From positions 1,054,001 through 1,118,000 of the forward strand of contig CBDFGK010000003.1 in the NCBI GenBank assembly GCA_965247075.1: DNA of 64,000 nt, given 5' to 3'. The translations under genes were made by a program, and so were the position numbers. The stretch is from CBDFGK01 sp965247075. Its GTDB lineage: Bacteria > Pseudomonadota > Gammaproteobacteria > Pseudomonadales > Halieaceae. Positions 37,193 through 45,400 of the stretch are shown here, one piece after another. The notes under the pieces were generated by a model. That model had not been told where the DNA came from and made no database searches. It saw only the letters and a list, made by a program, of their open reading frames with translations. Every line of letters starts with the position of its first letter. Position 1 is the stretch's first letter.

Positions 37193-37352
37193 TATGCCAA
37201 ACGAAAATCCACGGTGGAAACGGTATTTGGAATAGTTAAAGAGGTGATGGGGTTTCGGCGGTTTCACCTTCGCGGGCGGGATGCGGCGCAAGGTGAATGG
37301 TGTGGTGTGCATGGCGTGGAATCTGAAGCGCATGTACGCCCTGGGAGGCTGA
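37193..37352 (+). pseudogene. IS1182-family transposase, C-terminal remnant with frameshift
   Basis: From 37193 the frame reads YAKRKSTVETVFGIVKEVMG, then FRRFHLRG-DAAQGEW, and after a shift of frame VCMAWNLKRMYALGG to a TGA at 37350-37352. Homologues end YAxRKxTVEPVFGIIK--LGFRxFLLRG--KVxGEWxLVCLAWNLKRM, so about 55 C-terminal residues survive. The element cut into the gene before it. Confidence 0.75.
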
Positions 37353-37545
37353 GAGCATGAATAAGGGAAGCCTTATCCCGAGCAATGGTGCCCAATTTTG
37401 CACCTTGGGAGGCAGTTCAAACAAAAAATTGGAATGGGTACTTGAGTGGGCGCAATGTACTCCTGCTTCGCTCGGGTCAACCCCGACAGACTCCTAGACG
37501 AAGGTATATTCGTTGAATGGGGAGAGGCTCATTCCTGAACTTCAT

Positions 37546-37914
37546 TCAGTGAAATTTGTAAGCCAATGCAAGAGAATCCGCGGCTAGTTTCAGGTTCTTA
37601 TCCCGCGTCCAGAGGCGCACTGATGAATTCAGGGCCGCAGCGGTTAGCAAGTGGGCATCGACGTAACCGATCCCACACCCCGCCAGTTTCCGCCGTTTAA
37701 TGAAACCCAGAACTTCCGGGTTAGTGGCGACAGTAACCATCTGTAACCTGCCAAGATCCAACAGTATTTCGTCGCGGTTTTTTATGTGCCCAAGGGCCAA
37801 TTCGCCCATCACGAAAGGGTGCATTGCAATCTGACCATGATCTAAAAGCGCGGACAGGTCGCTACCCTTAGCCCGCAGATGATCGACCCAAATGGAACTG
37901 TCCGCCAGAATCAT
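37546..37914 (-). CDS. vapC: VapC family PIN-domain ribonuclease toxin
   Basis: VapC toxins cut specific RNAs when their antitoxin is lost. The 122-residue PIN domain keeps all acidic positions: the D in MILADSSIWVDHLR, the E in MGELALGHI, the D in GIGYVDAHLL and the D in LWTRDKNLK. The length is normal. Its ATG overlaps the vapB stop by 4 bp. It looks intact. Confidence 0.93.
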   Translation of the reverse strand: MILADSSIWVDHLRAKGSDLSALLDHGQIAMHPFVMGELALGHIKNRDEILLDLGRLQMVTVATNPEVLGFIKRRKLAGCGIGYVDAHLLTAAALNSSVRLWTRDKNLKLAADSLALAYKFH

Positions 37915-38102
37915 GCCATTCGCCGCGTGGGAATTTCCTTCAATTGCGGTTCTGTTCCGCCTAACCTGGCCAGCCGTCGAGCGCTTTCTCGCTGAATGAG
38001 TGTGCGTAGTCCTTCTCTGATCAAGGCTGTTTTTTCGGTTATTCCGGTTAACTGCTGTGCTTCAGCCAGCAATTCGTCATCAATGTTGATGGTAGTTCTC
38101 AT
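37911..38102 (-). CDS. vapB: VapB family antitoxin
   Basis: The 63-residue antitoxin starts MRTTINIDDELLAEAQQLTG, a ribbon-helix-helix N-terminus as in the VapB type called DUF2191. A Glu/Arg-rich tail follows that would wrap the toxin. The open frame extends to 38141, but the ATG at 38102 is the family start. It is first in the vapBC operon and should repress it. IS copy 2 lies about 90 bp upstream. Confidence 0.92.
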   Translation of the reverse strand: MRTTINIDDELLAEAQQLTGITEKTALIREGLRTLIQRESARRLARLGGTEPQLKEIPTRRMA

Positions 38103-38195
38103 TTCGGTATTCCTCAACTGATATGCTGAAAATGTCATCAATAAGTGACTATTTTATATGCACGTCGCAAAACAAGCAATTGCAGTGTTAGGAAC

Positions 38196-39559
38196 TGTTA
38201 GGAACACATAGACTGTCCGCTGTTAAAACACATAATCTGTCCGGTTTATGCCAACTCTTGAGGAGAGTGGTTTATGAGGCGGACAGAAGTGTTACAGGAG
38301 ATACGACGGATGAGATTTGAAGAGGCATACGGGAGCTGGACGGAGGGTCGTTTGAGCCAAGAGGAAGCGGCGCAGTTGCTGGGTGTGTGTGAGCGCACCT
38401 TTCGTCGTTACATTGATCGTTACGAGGAAGAAGGCCTGGATGGGTTGATCGACAAGCGGCTGTCTCAGGTATCGCACCGGCGGGCCCCGGTCGATGAGGT
38501 TATGCGCATGGTGGATCGGTACCGGAGCCGGCATGATGGCTGGAGTGTCAAGCACTACTACGCCTGGTATCGGCGCGGCGGCGGTGGGCGTAGCTACAAC
38601 TGGGTGCGCAAGTCCTTGCAGTCTGCTGGAGCGGTGACGAAGGCCGCGGGCCGCGGGCAACATCGCAAGCGGCGCGAGCGAGCGCCGGTGCCGGGGGTAT
38701 TGCTGCACCAGGACGGCAGCACCCATGCCTGGGTGCCGGGACAGAGCTGGGATTTGATTGTCACCATGGATGATGCCACCAACCGGCACTACTCCATGTT
38801 CTTCTGTGACCAGGAAGGCACCCGGAGCAGTTTCCAGGGGGTACGCGAGGTGATTGAGGCCGAGGGCTTGTTTTGCTCGCTGTATACCGACCGGGGCAGC
38901 CATTACTGGCACACGCCGACGGCCGGCGGCAAGGTGGACAAGGGCAACTCGACGCAGTTCCGGCGCGCCTTGCAGCAACTGGGCATGGAGATGATCGCGG
39001 CCTACTCGCCGCAAGCCCGAGGGCGCTCCGAGCGGGCCTTTAGCACCCACCAGAACCGCTTGGTCAAAGAACTGGCCGCCGCTGGCATCACCGATATGGC
39101 TGCCGCCAATGAGTATCTCCAGCAGGTGTATTTGCCCGCCTTCAACGAAGAGTTTGAGCAACCGCCGCGGGAAGTTGGCTCAGCCTTTGTGCCGGTGCCG
39201 GAGGGAGCGCAGTTGGACAACATTTTCTGCGAACACTACGAGCGCCGGGTACGCAAGGACAACTGCATTGAGTTCGAGGGCCGGACCCTGCAGATACCGG
39301 CAGACCGCCACCGTTACCACTACATCAAAGCTAAAGTGAAGGTGTTACGGCACACCGGCGGCGCCCTGTCTTTGTGGCACGGTCCCCGAAAACTGGCCTG
39401 TTATGACGCGGCCGGCCAGCTCATCCAGACTGACTTACCGGTGGCTGCCTGATGTCCGCTACGCCATCAATAACGGGCACCTCAACCAGGCTTCCCGACA
39501 CCGCCCAAAGCGGACAACTCATGTGTTCTAAAACCGGACAGTTCTATTTGTTGCTAACA
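38196..39559 (+). mobile_element. Insertion sequence copy 2 (IS1202/ISNCY-like), 1364 bp
   Basis: This copy has the same length, orientation and ends as 16130-17493, with scattered single-base differences. The first 10 bases of the element (TGTTAGGAAC) are duplicated just outside at 38186-38195. TTGCAG stands before that extra piece (38180-38185) and directly after the right end (39560-39565). Confidence 0.93.
38274..39452 (+). CDS. IS1202/ISNCY-like DDE transposase (copy 2)
   Basis: The 392-residue product is nearly identical to the transposase at 16208-17386. The five differences are Ala to Ser in the KSLQ-AGAV segment, Thr to Ser in VPGQ-WDL, Ser to Asn in DDAT-RHY, Val to Ile in REV-EAEG and Val to Met in QLG-EMIA. 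All catalytic positions are kept, so either copy could move both. Confidence 0.93.
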   Translation: MRRTEVLQEIRRMRFEEAYGSWTEGRLSQEEAAQLLGVCERTFRRYIDRYEEEGLDGLIDKRLSQVSHRRAPVDEVMRMVDRYRSRHDGWSVKHYYAWYRRGGGGRSYNWVRKSLQSAGAVTKAAGRGQHRKRRERAPVPGVLLHQDGSTHAWVPGQSWDLIVTMDDATNRHYSMFFCDQEGTRSSFQGVREVIEAEGLFCSLYTDRGSHYWHTPTAGGKVDKGNSTQFRRALQQLGMEMIAAYSPQARGRSERAFSTHQNRLVKELAAAGITDMAAANEYLQQVYLPAFNEEFEQPPREVGSAFVPVPEGAQLDNIFCEHYERRVRKDNCIEFEGRTLQIPADRHRYHYIKAKVKVLRHTGGALSLWHGPRKLACYDAAGQLIQTDLPVAA

Positions 39560-39759
39560 TTGCAGTAATCGCGCCGTGGCGCAACGGCCATCCCGTGCGG
39601 GTTTATCTGGATTCCCGCTTTCATCTAATAAAACGGATATGTACACCCACAAATCGGGCATTCACGCGGGAATGATGAGCCAAAATGGTTTCAGGCGGGA
39701 GCGTGAATGGAACCCCAGGCCGGGCGGTTGCACTTCGGGGTGAATTCAAGAGTGGCAAC

Positions 39760-39894
39760 AGATATTTCGGTCACCGGGCCTCGGCGCAAGTGTCGTTTCG
39801 CCTGATTCCAAAAGTTCTCAATGCCGTTTATATGGTTGCGATCGTACGCGAACCGCTCGCTGTGATTGATCCGACAATGCCGGAAGCCAGCCAC
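39760..39894 (-). pseudogene. IS1595-family transposase remnant
   Basis: The minus frame reads HCRINHSERFAYDRNHINGI then ENFWNQAKRHLRR before family resemblance stops. IS1595 transposases carry RxxHxxxFxxGxxHINGIENFWxxAKxRL around the last catalytic glutamate. Only this segment survives, with a frame break after it. The rest of 39560-39927 shows nothing I recognise. Confidence 0.72.
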
Positions 39895-39927
39895 TTATGG
39901 CGACCTACACTAGAGCATCCATGCTGT

Positions 39928-40245
39928 TTATTTCCTTTCTTCCCGGCTGTGCCAGATCCGCAAAACCCGGATTACTTTCGCCTCATAATCGGTTTTGTAA
40001 CGCAGAGTGTAATTGTTTTTCCCAAATCGGATGTACAACTCTCTTCGCCCGGTGCCGTCCTGCAGGTCCGTTCCCGTATCGGGGTTATCGAGTAAACCGG
40101 TAGCACCATCCTTGATGGCTTTAAGGGCCTTATCAGCCGTTTTTATACTGTGGCTGGCCTCGGTGAGGAATTCGTACAGGCGGTCAAGGTCTTTATCTGA
40201 GCCTGCCCTATCATCTTGTCCATTTTTGAGAACATGACATCCTGA
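39928..40245 (-). pseudogene. RelE/ParE-type toxin, apparently without a start codon
   Basis: A minus-strand frame not opened by any ATG, GTG or TTG reads SDKDLDRLYEFLTEASHSIK through DNPDTGTDLQDGTGRRELYI and RFGKNNYTLRYKTDYEAKVI to RVLRIWHSREERK and TAA. This is the body of a ParE/RelE toxin (DLDRLYEFL; LRxWHxREER at the end). The usual first strand (about 10 residues) and start are missing. A small deletion probably fused it to the antitoxin end. Confidence 0.7.
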
Positions 40246-40421
40246 CTAATGTAATCGCCATTTTCCATGGCTGCTAGACTGGCCTGATCTTCGGCCCGCT
40301 CTTTCCAGTAGCGTTTTTGCTCGGCGGTAAATTCACGCAACAAGGCATTTACAGACATGTTTTTCAGGACTGCCAGCTCCGTGAGATCCCGCTCAATTTT
40401 TGGGTCAATTTCAATACTCAT
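40143..40421 (-). CDS. Antitoxin-like protein paired with the decayed RelE/ParE toxin
   Basis: The frame begins MSIEIDPKIERDLTELAVLK and contains NALLREFTAEQKRYWKERAE, then DYISQDVMFSKMDKMIGQ. Proteins like this, with an xxKRYxxERAE helix and an xxYxS-D-V tail, are antitoxins of ParE-type toxins. The last 20 or so residues run into toxin sequence in a different frame and are unlike the family, which supports a deletion across the antitoxin-toxin junction. The N-terminal part looks intact. Confidence 0.6.
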   Translation of the reverse strand: MSIEIDPKIERDLTELAVLKNMSVNALLREFTAEQKRYWKERAEDQASLAAMENGDYISQDVMFSKMDKMIGQAQIKTLTACTNSSPRPATV

Positions 40422-40525
40422 ACTTCCAGTCTATACCAAAAAAGCCGGTTTTCACCAGAAAAACGTGCTCCTACGCACACGATTTCACCCCGCGATCCCT
40501 GGCGGTGTGATCGTTTGGAAAATCC
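40422..40525. other. Spacer upstream of the antitoxin
   Basis: This stretch is the promoter side of the minus-strand antitoxin and the left flank of the ISL3 remnant. No motif stands out. Confidence 0.4.
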
Positions 40526-40690
40526 GTGGAATGCTCCTGCCTCACATACCACCGATTGCCCAAGCGCCGTTTCGAGTTTGTACCCCGGTGGGGCTACCGG
40601 GTATTTCCGGTTTACCTGATGCGGCGTGTAGATTGCACCGGATGTGGCGTTACAGTCGAGCAAGTGCCCTGGGCGAGGCGTAAAATTGAA
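40526..40690 (+). pseudogene. ISL3-family transposase, N-terminal zinc-finger remnant
   Basis: The plus frame reads LPKRRFEFVPRWGYRVFPVY and LMRRVDCTGCGVTVEQVPWA. ISL3 transposases carry RxFEFVPLWGxxVFxxYxMRRVxCxxCGVxVExVPWA with a CxxC knuckle. The catalytic core is absent and the frame loses resemblance after about 40690. Nothing recognisable follows up to 41050. Confidence 0.72.
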
Positions 40691-41064
40691 GGCATAACAG
40701 CGGGGGCTCCTGGAGCGAGTGCTGATCGCGCTGAGGCAATTCGACCCGCCGCCTGTGTAAGGCCCATTGACGATAACATCGCGGTTGCCACGGGATAGCG
40801 CTGTCTACAAAAGGAGAACCGGGCTTTTGTGCCTGAGTGTGTGCCGGGATGCCGTTTTTGACGGTACTTTCCGGTCATGCAGTCAGTGGCCGCTTGCGCG
40901 CGAGCTAACAAGGGGTATTTCTTCTTCCTGGGCTGTTAAGCAATTTGAGAGGGCCTGTCCTGCAGAGAACTGCGCCAGCCAGAAGCATGTGCTTCGTATA
41001 TTTCGTTTGTTGCGGTTAATTCGTTTTACTGCCTATACTATGCACTTCATAAGGAGACCAACCA

Positions 41065-41517
41065 ATGAGTGCTTCAAGAAACTACGAACATCTTCCTGAC
41101 GAGGCGGCGACCCAGTTGGCCCGGGAGAGTGCGAGCGCATTAAGCCGGTTGCTAAAAGAGTTTCCAGATGCCGACCGGGCAAGCGTCAAATTGGCTGACA
41201 CCGATTTAATCCTGCCGCGCCAGGCGTTGTCTTTATTGCGAGATATTCTCGCTGACATGGCCCAGGGTAAGGCCGTTGCGGTTGTCCCGCAACACGCAGA
41301 GATCACAACACAGCAGGCGGCTAAAGTGCTCAACGTCTCGCGCCCCTATCTGATTCAGTTGCTGGAGAAGGGTGAACTGCCCTTTACCCGTGTCGGGACT
41401 CATCGGCGTGTGCGATTTGAGGATGTATTAAGGTATCGCACTGAAATGCATGCCAGGAGCGATGAGGCGATGCGGGAACTGGCAGCGATCTCCCAAGACC
41501 ACAAATTGGGATACTAA
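41065..41517 (+). CDS. HTH (excisionase-type) antitoxin of a PIN-toxin pair
   Basis: The 150-residue protein has a helical N-terminal half and a C-terminal MerR/excisionase helix-turn-helix (EITTQQAAKVLNVSRPYLIQ, then LLEKGELPFTRVGTHRRVRF). Proteins of this build precede PIN-domain genes and act as their antitoxins. AAGGAG lies 8 bp before the ATG. The stop overlaps the next start (TAATG). It appears intact although its partner is damaged. Confidence 0.85.
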   Translation: MSASRNYEHLPDEAATQLARESASALSRLLKEFPDADRASVKLADTDLILPRQALSLLRDILADMAQGKAVAVVPQHAEITTQQAAKVLNVSRPYLIQLLEKGELPFTRVGTHRRVRFEDVLRYRTEMHARSDEAMRELAAISQDHKLGY

Positions 41518-41931
41518 TGCCGTTTACGGTTGTTTTTGACGCCTGTGTTCTTTACCCGGCCCCGATCCGCGACCTTCTCATGGAGGTTGCTATTGAGGGT
41601 TTGGTCCTTGCCAAGTGGACCGACAGGATTCACAAGGAGTGGACCAGCAATCTGATCGCCAACCGTCCGGAGTTGGCCAACCCTGTCCATCGAACACTGC
41701 GCCTCATGCAGGTTGCTTTGCCTGATGCCAGTGTGCACCACTATGAACCACTGGTTGGCGGCCTGACACTCCCCGATTCGGATGACCGTCACGTGCTGGC
41801 AGCTGCAATTAAGTGCGGTGCCCAGACTCTGCAATCCACCCGTGTCCGCAGCCGAATATCTGGAAACATTGGCTGGAGCAGGCGCGCCTGTTACCGCCGA
41901 CAAATTGCAGGAATTTGAAAGTCTGATCTAG
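41517..41931 (+). pseudogene. PIN-domain toxin with internal deletion and frameshift
   Basis: The start MPFTVVFDACVLYPAPIRDL and the centre LPDSDDRHVLAAAIKCGAQT are typical of PIN toxins paired with HTH antitoxins. After IKCGAQ the reading frame goes wrong and stops at 41918. In the next frame the sequence continues as PVSAAEYLETLAGAGAPVTA and DKLQEFESLI to a TAG at 41929-41931, which is the family's C-terminus. The segment with the last catalytic acid (usually VTxNxxDF) is missing. The toxin is probably inactive. Confidence 0.75.
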
Positions 41932-41940
41932 TGTAGCTCG

Positions 41941-42057
41941 TCAAACAGTTTGTAACTTATTAAGCTTCTCTCTGCCACGCTTCACTTTCTCCAGAATGTC
42001 ACTCGCGGATTTGGTCCAGATATAAGGCGCCGGCGCCTGGTTATGAGTTACTAACAG
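41941..42057 (-). pseudogene. IS630-family transposase, C-terminal remnant
   Basis: The minus frame reads THNQAPAPYIWTKSASDILE then KVKRGREKLNKLQTV and stops. The ending FVWTKSADEILxKVxRARxxLNK is the standard tail of IS630/Tc1-like transposases. Only about 38 residues remain. Confidence 0.72.
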
Positions 42058-42322
42058 GGTGGGAAATTCGGGGGGGGGGGGGGCGAGCAACAGGGGGTGA
42101 AATATAGGGTGGCGGTGCACCACAATATGTGCTTGAATGACAAAATCAAGCCAAATAATATAGACAAAGCGGCCGCCTGCGGTCGGGATTTTCGCAACAA
42201 GGGTATTACCAATGGCGCAACTGCACCTGAAAAACACCATAAATCCACTTCAGTCCGTTACCCCCTTATTTCTCGCATCTCGCGGGGCAGGGGGTCATCT
42301 CATGAAGCAGTGGAGCAACCCA
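42058..42322 (+). other. Upstream region of the giant surface-protein gene
   Basis: The region holds a run of 14 G (42070-42083) and no recognisable gene. GGAG at 42312-42315 lies 7 bp before the chosen ATG (42323). A second in-frame ATG at 42302 is preceded by AGGGGG and would add seven residues. Confidence 0.6.
42070..42083 (+). repeat. Homopolymeric G tract (14 G)
   Basis: Fourteen consecutive G residues lie about 240 bp before the start of the giant gene. Such tracts slip during replication and often change promoter spacing or reading frames in surface-protein genes. Confidence 0.85.
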
Positions 42323-42475
42323 ATGACTAATTTCCTTTCGCGCAGCAGCCGGCTCATCTCGCGGGCGTTCATCGCCCCGCGTAGGCTTCCCAGACTAACC
42401 AGGCCATCCCGGCTCGTCTCGCGGGCGTTTATCGCCGGCGTCCTTCTGTTGTGCCTGGCCGCGCAGGCGCAGGCG
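42323..42475 (+). other. Signal peptide of the giant protein, with internal duplication
   Basis: About 38 mostly basic residues precede the hydrophobic core AGVLLLCLAAQAQA, with likely cleavage after AQA at residue 51. The long basic part contains a duplication: SRLISRAFIA and SRLVSRAFIA, encoded by 42350-42376 and 42410-42436 (25 of 27 bases equal). Confidence 0.8.
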
Positions 42476-45400
42476 CAGGGCCAACTTGCGTTTACCGAGG
42501 ACGGACAACCCGCGCTCACCAGCGATGGCGAGACGGTGGCCAGCGATGGCGAGACGGTGGGTAGCGTAACCTACGCCAACCAAGGCGACACCCTGACCCT
42601 TGCCTTCGCGCTCAATCAGGCATTGGAAAGCCCCCCGGAAGTGACCATCGCCGGGCAGAGTGTCACGGCGGTAAAAGGCACTGGCAATGATTACACCGCG
42701 ACCTACACGGTGGACGAGACGCATACGGGTGTTATCGGAAGCGACGGCGTGGCGGTGGTATATGACATTGGCGCAATGGTAGCCGCCAGCAATCCCGCCC
42801 TTACCCTTAACCCGCCCGCGGCTACCGAAAGCAATCATCTAATTGATGTGGTCGCGCCAACGGTTGAGTCCTTTGTTGCCGTCGATCCCACAGTCAGCGT
42901 GATTGATGCGCGGCAGAATTACGTCATTGACTTCTCCGAGCCGGTGACTGGCTCTTTTGATAAGACCGACATCACCGCCGAGGGTGCCGTTGTGCATCGC
43001 GTTACCCTGAACCCCAGAACATTCGACCGCTCCTATACCATCAACCTCACCGCGAAAGCGGCAGACTTCACCCTGACCCTTGGCGCAAATCAGGTTGCCG
43101 ACCTGGCCGGCAACACCGGTCCCGCGACCCCGCAGATCGCAACCGGCACCGCCATCGCCGCGTCCGCGGATGCGTCTCTGAACACCTTGTCGCCTGTGGG
43201 AGGCGGCCCTTTGCTCCCCGCCTTCGTGCCTATCCTCCATGATTACAAAATGAGCGTCGCGAATGAAGTGGCAAGCATTAGGTTTGTGCTTGAGACGGCT
43301 CAACCCGCCGCGCGCGCGACTGTGAGCAAGTCGGGCGGGACCCCGGTCGCGCTTGCCAACAATCTAATCTCCGCTGGGATTGACCTGGAGGTGGGTGAAA
43401 ACGACCCCATCAAGATCATCGTTACCGCCTCGAACGGCAGCGACACCCAAACCTACCGCGTCGTCGTCACCCGTGCACCGGCAACATTGGCAGGAGTCAT
43501 TACCGGTCTGGTCGTCAATACGCGGACGACGCCCGGCAGTACCACCCTGACCTGGGATGCCTACAAATACACTGTTGGCGGTACCGAGACAACCTACGAC
43601 GGGGTATATGTCATTGAAAGTGCCACCAACGAAACAAATGAAGCGGTTCTGGCGGCCGATCCCGCTCCCGATCCCTCGCCATATACTTGGAGCGATGCTG
43701 AAACCACTACCACCGGTGCCATTACCCATACCTGGAATGCCGGCAGTATACCTAAAGTCCATAGAGTCAGAATTGACGACCCGGCTGACATTACCGGCGA
43801 CACCAAAATATACAGCGCCTTCCTGCCGGGCGCCGGGTGGTTTGCGCTAACCAGTAGCGGCAGCACCGAGCCGGCGAATCCGAAGTATGCCTACGATGTG
43901 GCGGCAACGGGTGCCACCACCATAGACTTCCGATACATCCCGCCTGGTGTTATCAACCAGCCTAATTCCGACGACATCATCGCGGCTTCCCATGTTGCCG
44001 CGTCCGGTGTCGTGACCTCATTGGCTGGCACCGCCACCGACAACAGCGGCACGGTGAGGGTGCGCTCAACCGACCGACTATACCGACAATCTCTGAGCAA
44101 TCCGAGCAGGATAAACCTCTACCGATGTCACGCGCACGGCGATATAACCGAAACCGACGGAACAATAGTGCGTCAAGTCACCTACACCCCGCCTGCCGCC
44201 GGCACCGAAGACACCTTTGATGTGCAGGTGCAGAAGGTCTTTCTCCAACTCAGGCCGGAAACCAGAGTAGCCCAGCCAGGTCAGGCCCTTGGGGTGAACT
44301 GTTACCCTGACGGCCCGACGCAGACGCGAACCATCACCCTGACCCGCCCGGCCAACCTGCCGCCGACTGCCACACATCCCTACAGCGACACATTGGAAAG
44401 ACCAGCCGGCAATCTCGTCACTCTGCAAGGCAGCGGCGCTGACCCGGAAGGTAACGCACTGACCGCGCTGGCTTGGTCACAAGCAGATTGCGGCACGGTG
44501 GCGGTTGGCGCAACGGGTTGCCCTGCGGTTACTGGCCTGGAGAATACTCGCACTGACGGCGGCACCGGCAACCAGGTCACTGCCACTTTCACGGCGCCGG
44601 CTACCGCCGCTACCTTGACCTTTACCCTGACCGCGACCGATGACCGCGCAGCGACCGATACCGCACAGGTGACCGTCAAGGTGACCAACGCCCGCCTGAG
44701 CGGTGTGGTGTTCACGCCGGCACTTGACGCCCCGGGCCTGTCCCCCTCATTCCGACCCGAATTATTCAACTACAACGCCTCGGTGGCGAGCGATGTGGCA
44801 AGTATCACGGTCACGCCGACTGCGCGTGACGCCGCGGCAACCATTGAAGTGAATGGTGAGACGGTTGCCAGTGGCGCAGCCAGTCCGTCGATTGCTCTGG
44901 CGCCGAACCTAAACACGATTACCATTGTTACGCTAACCGCCGATGCAGCCACCGAAACCTATGCCTTCACAATCATCCGTAGCGTCGTGCGCTCCGCTAA
45001 TGCGGACCTGGGCGGTGTGAGCATAAGGGATAACAGCGGCAACGAGGTCGCGCTGAATGAAACCATCACATCCGCGGTAACCACCTATAGCGCGACTGTG
45101 GCGTTTGAAGCGACCGACTTCACGCTCACGGCGACGCCTGCTGATAATGCGGCTAATGCGGATGTTGACGGGCTCGGTGAACCTTCCGAGAATTTTGGTT
45201 TTAGCGGCGACACGAGATCGATTCAGGTTTATATTTACGCCGAGGACGGCACCGAGAAAATCTACGAAATCACCATCAACCGCGCAACGGCGGAGACACC
45301 CGCGGCACCGACCATCGCCCTGGCTGAGGACACCGGTGATGAAGACAGCGATGGCGTCACCCGCAATGGCATGGTGAATGTGACTCTGGCGAGTGGTTTC

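Noticed and set aside
39685..40095. 136-codon plus-strand frame
   Set aside because: It lies opposite the IS1595 remnant and the RelE/ParE toxin body and has no recognisable motif.
42097..42330. 77-codon frame just before the giant gene
   Set aside because: There are no motifs and a poor start context, and it overlaps the start of the giant gene in another frame.
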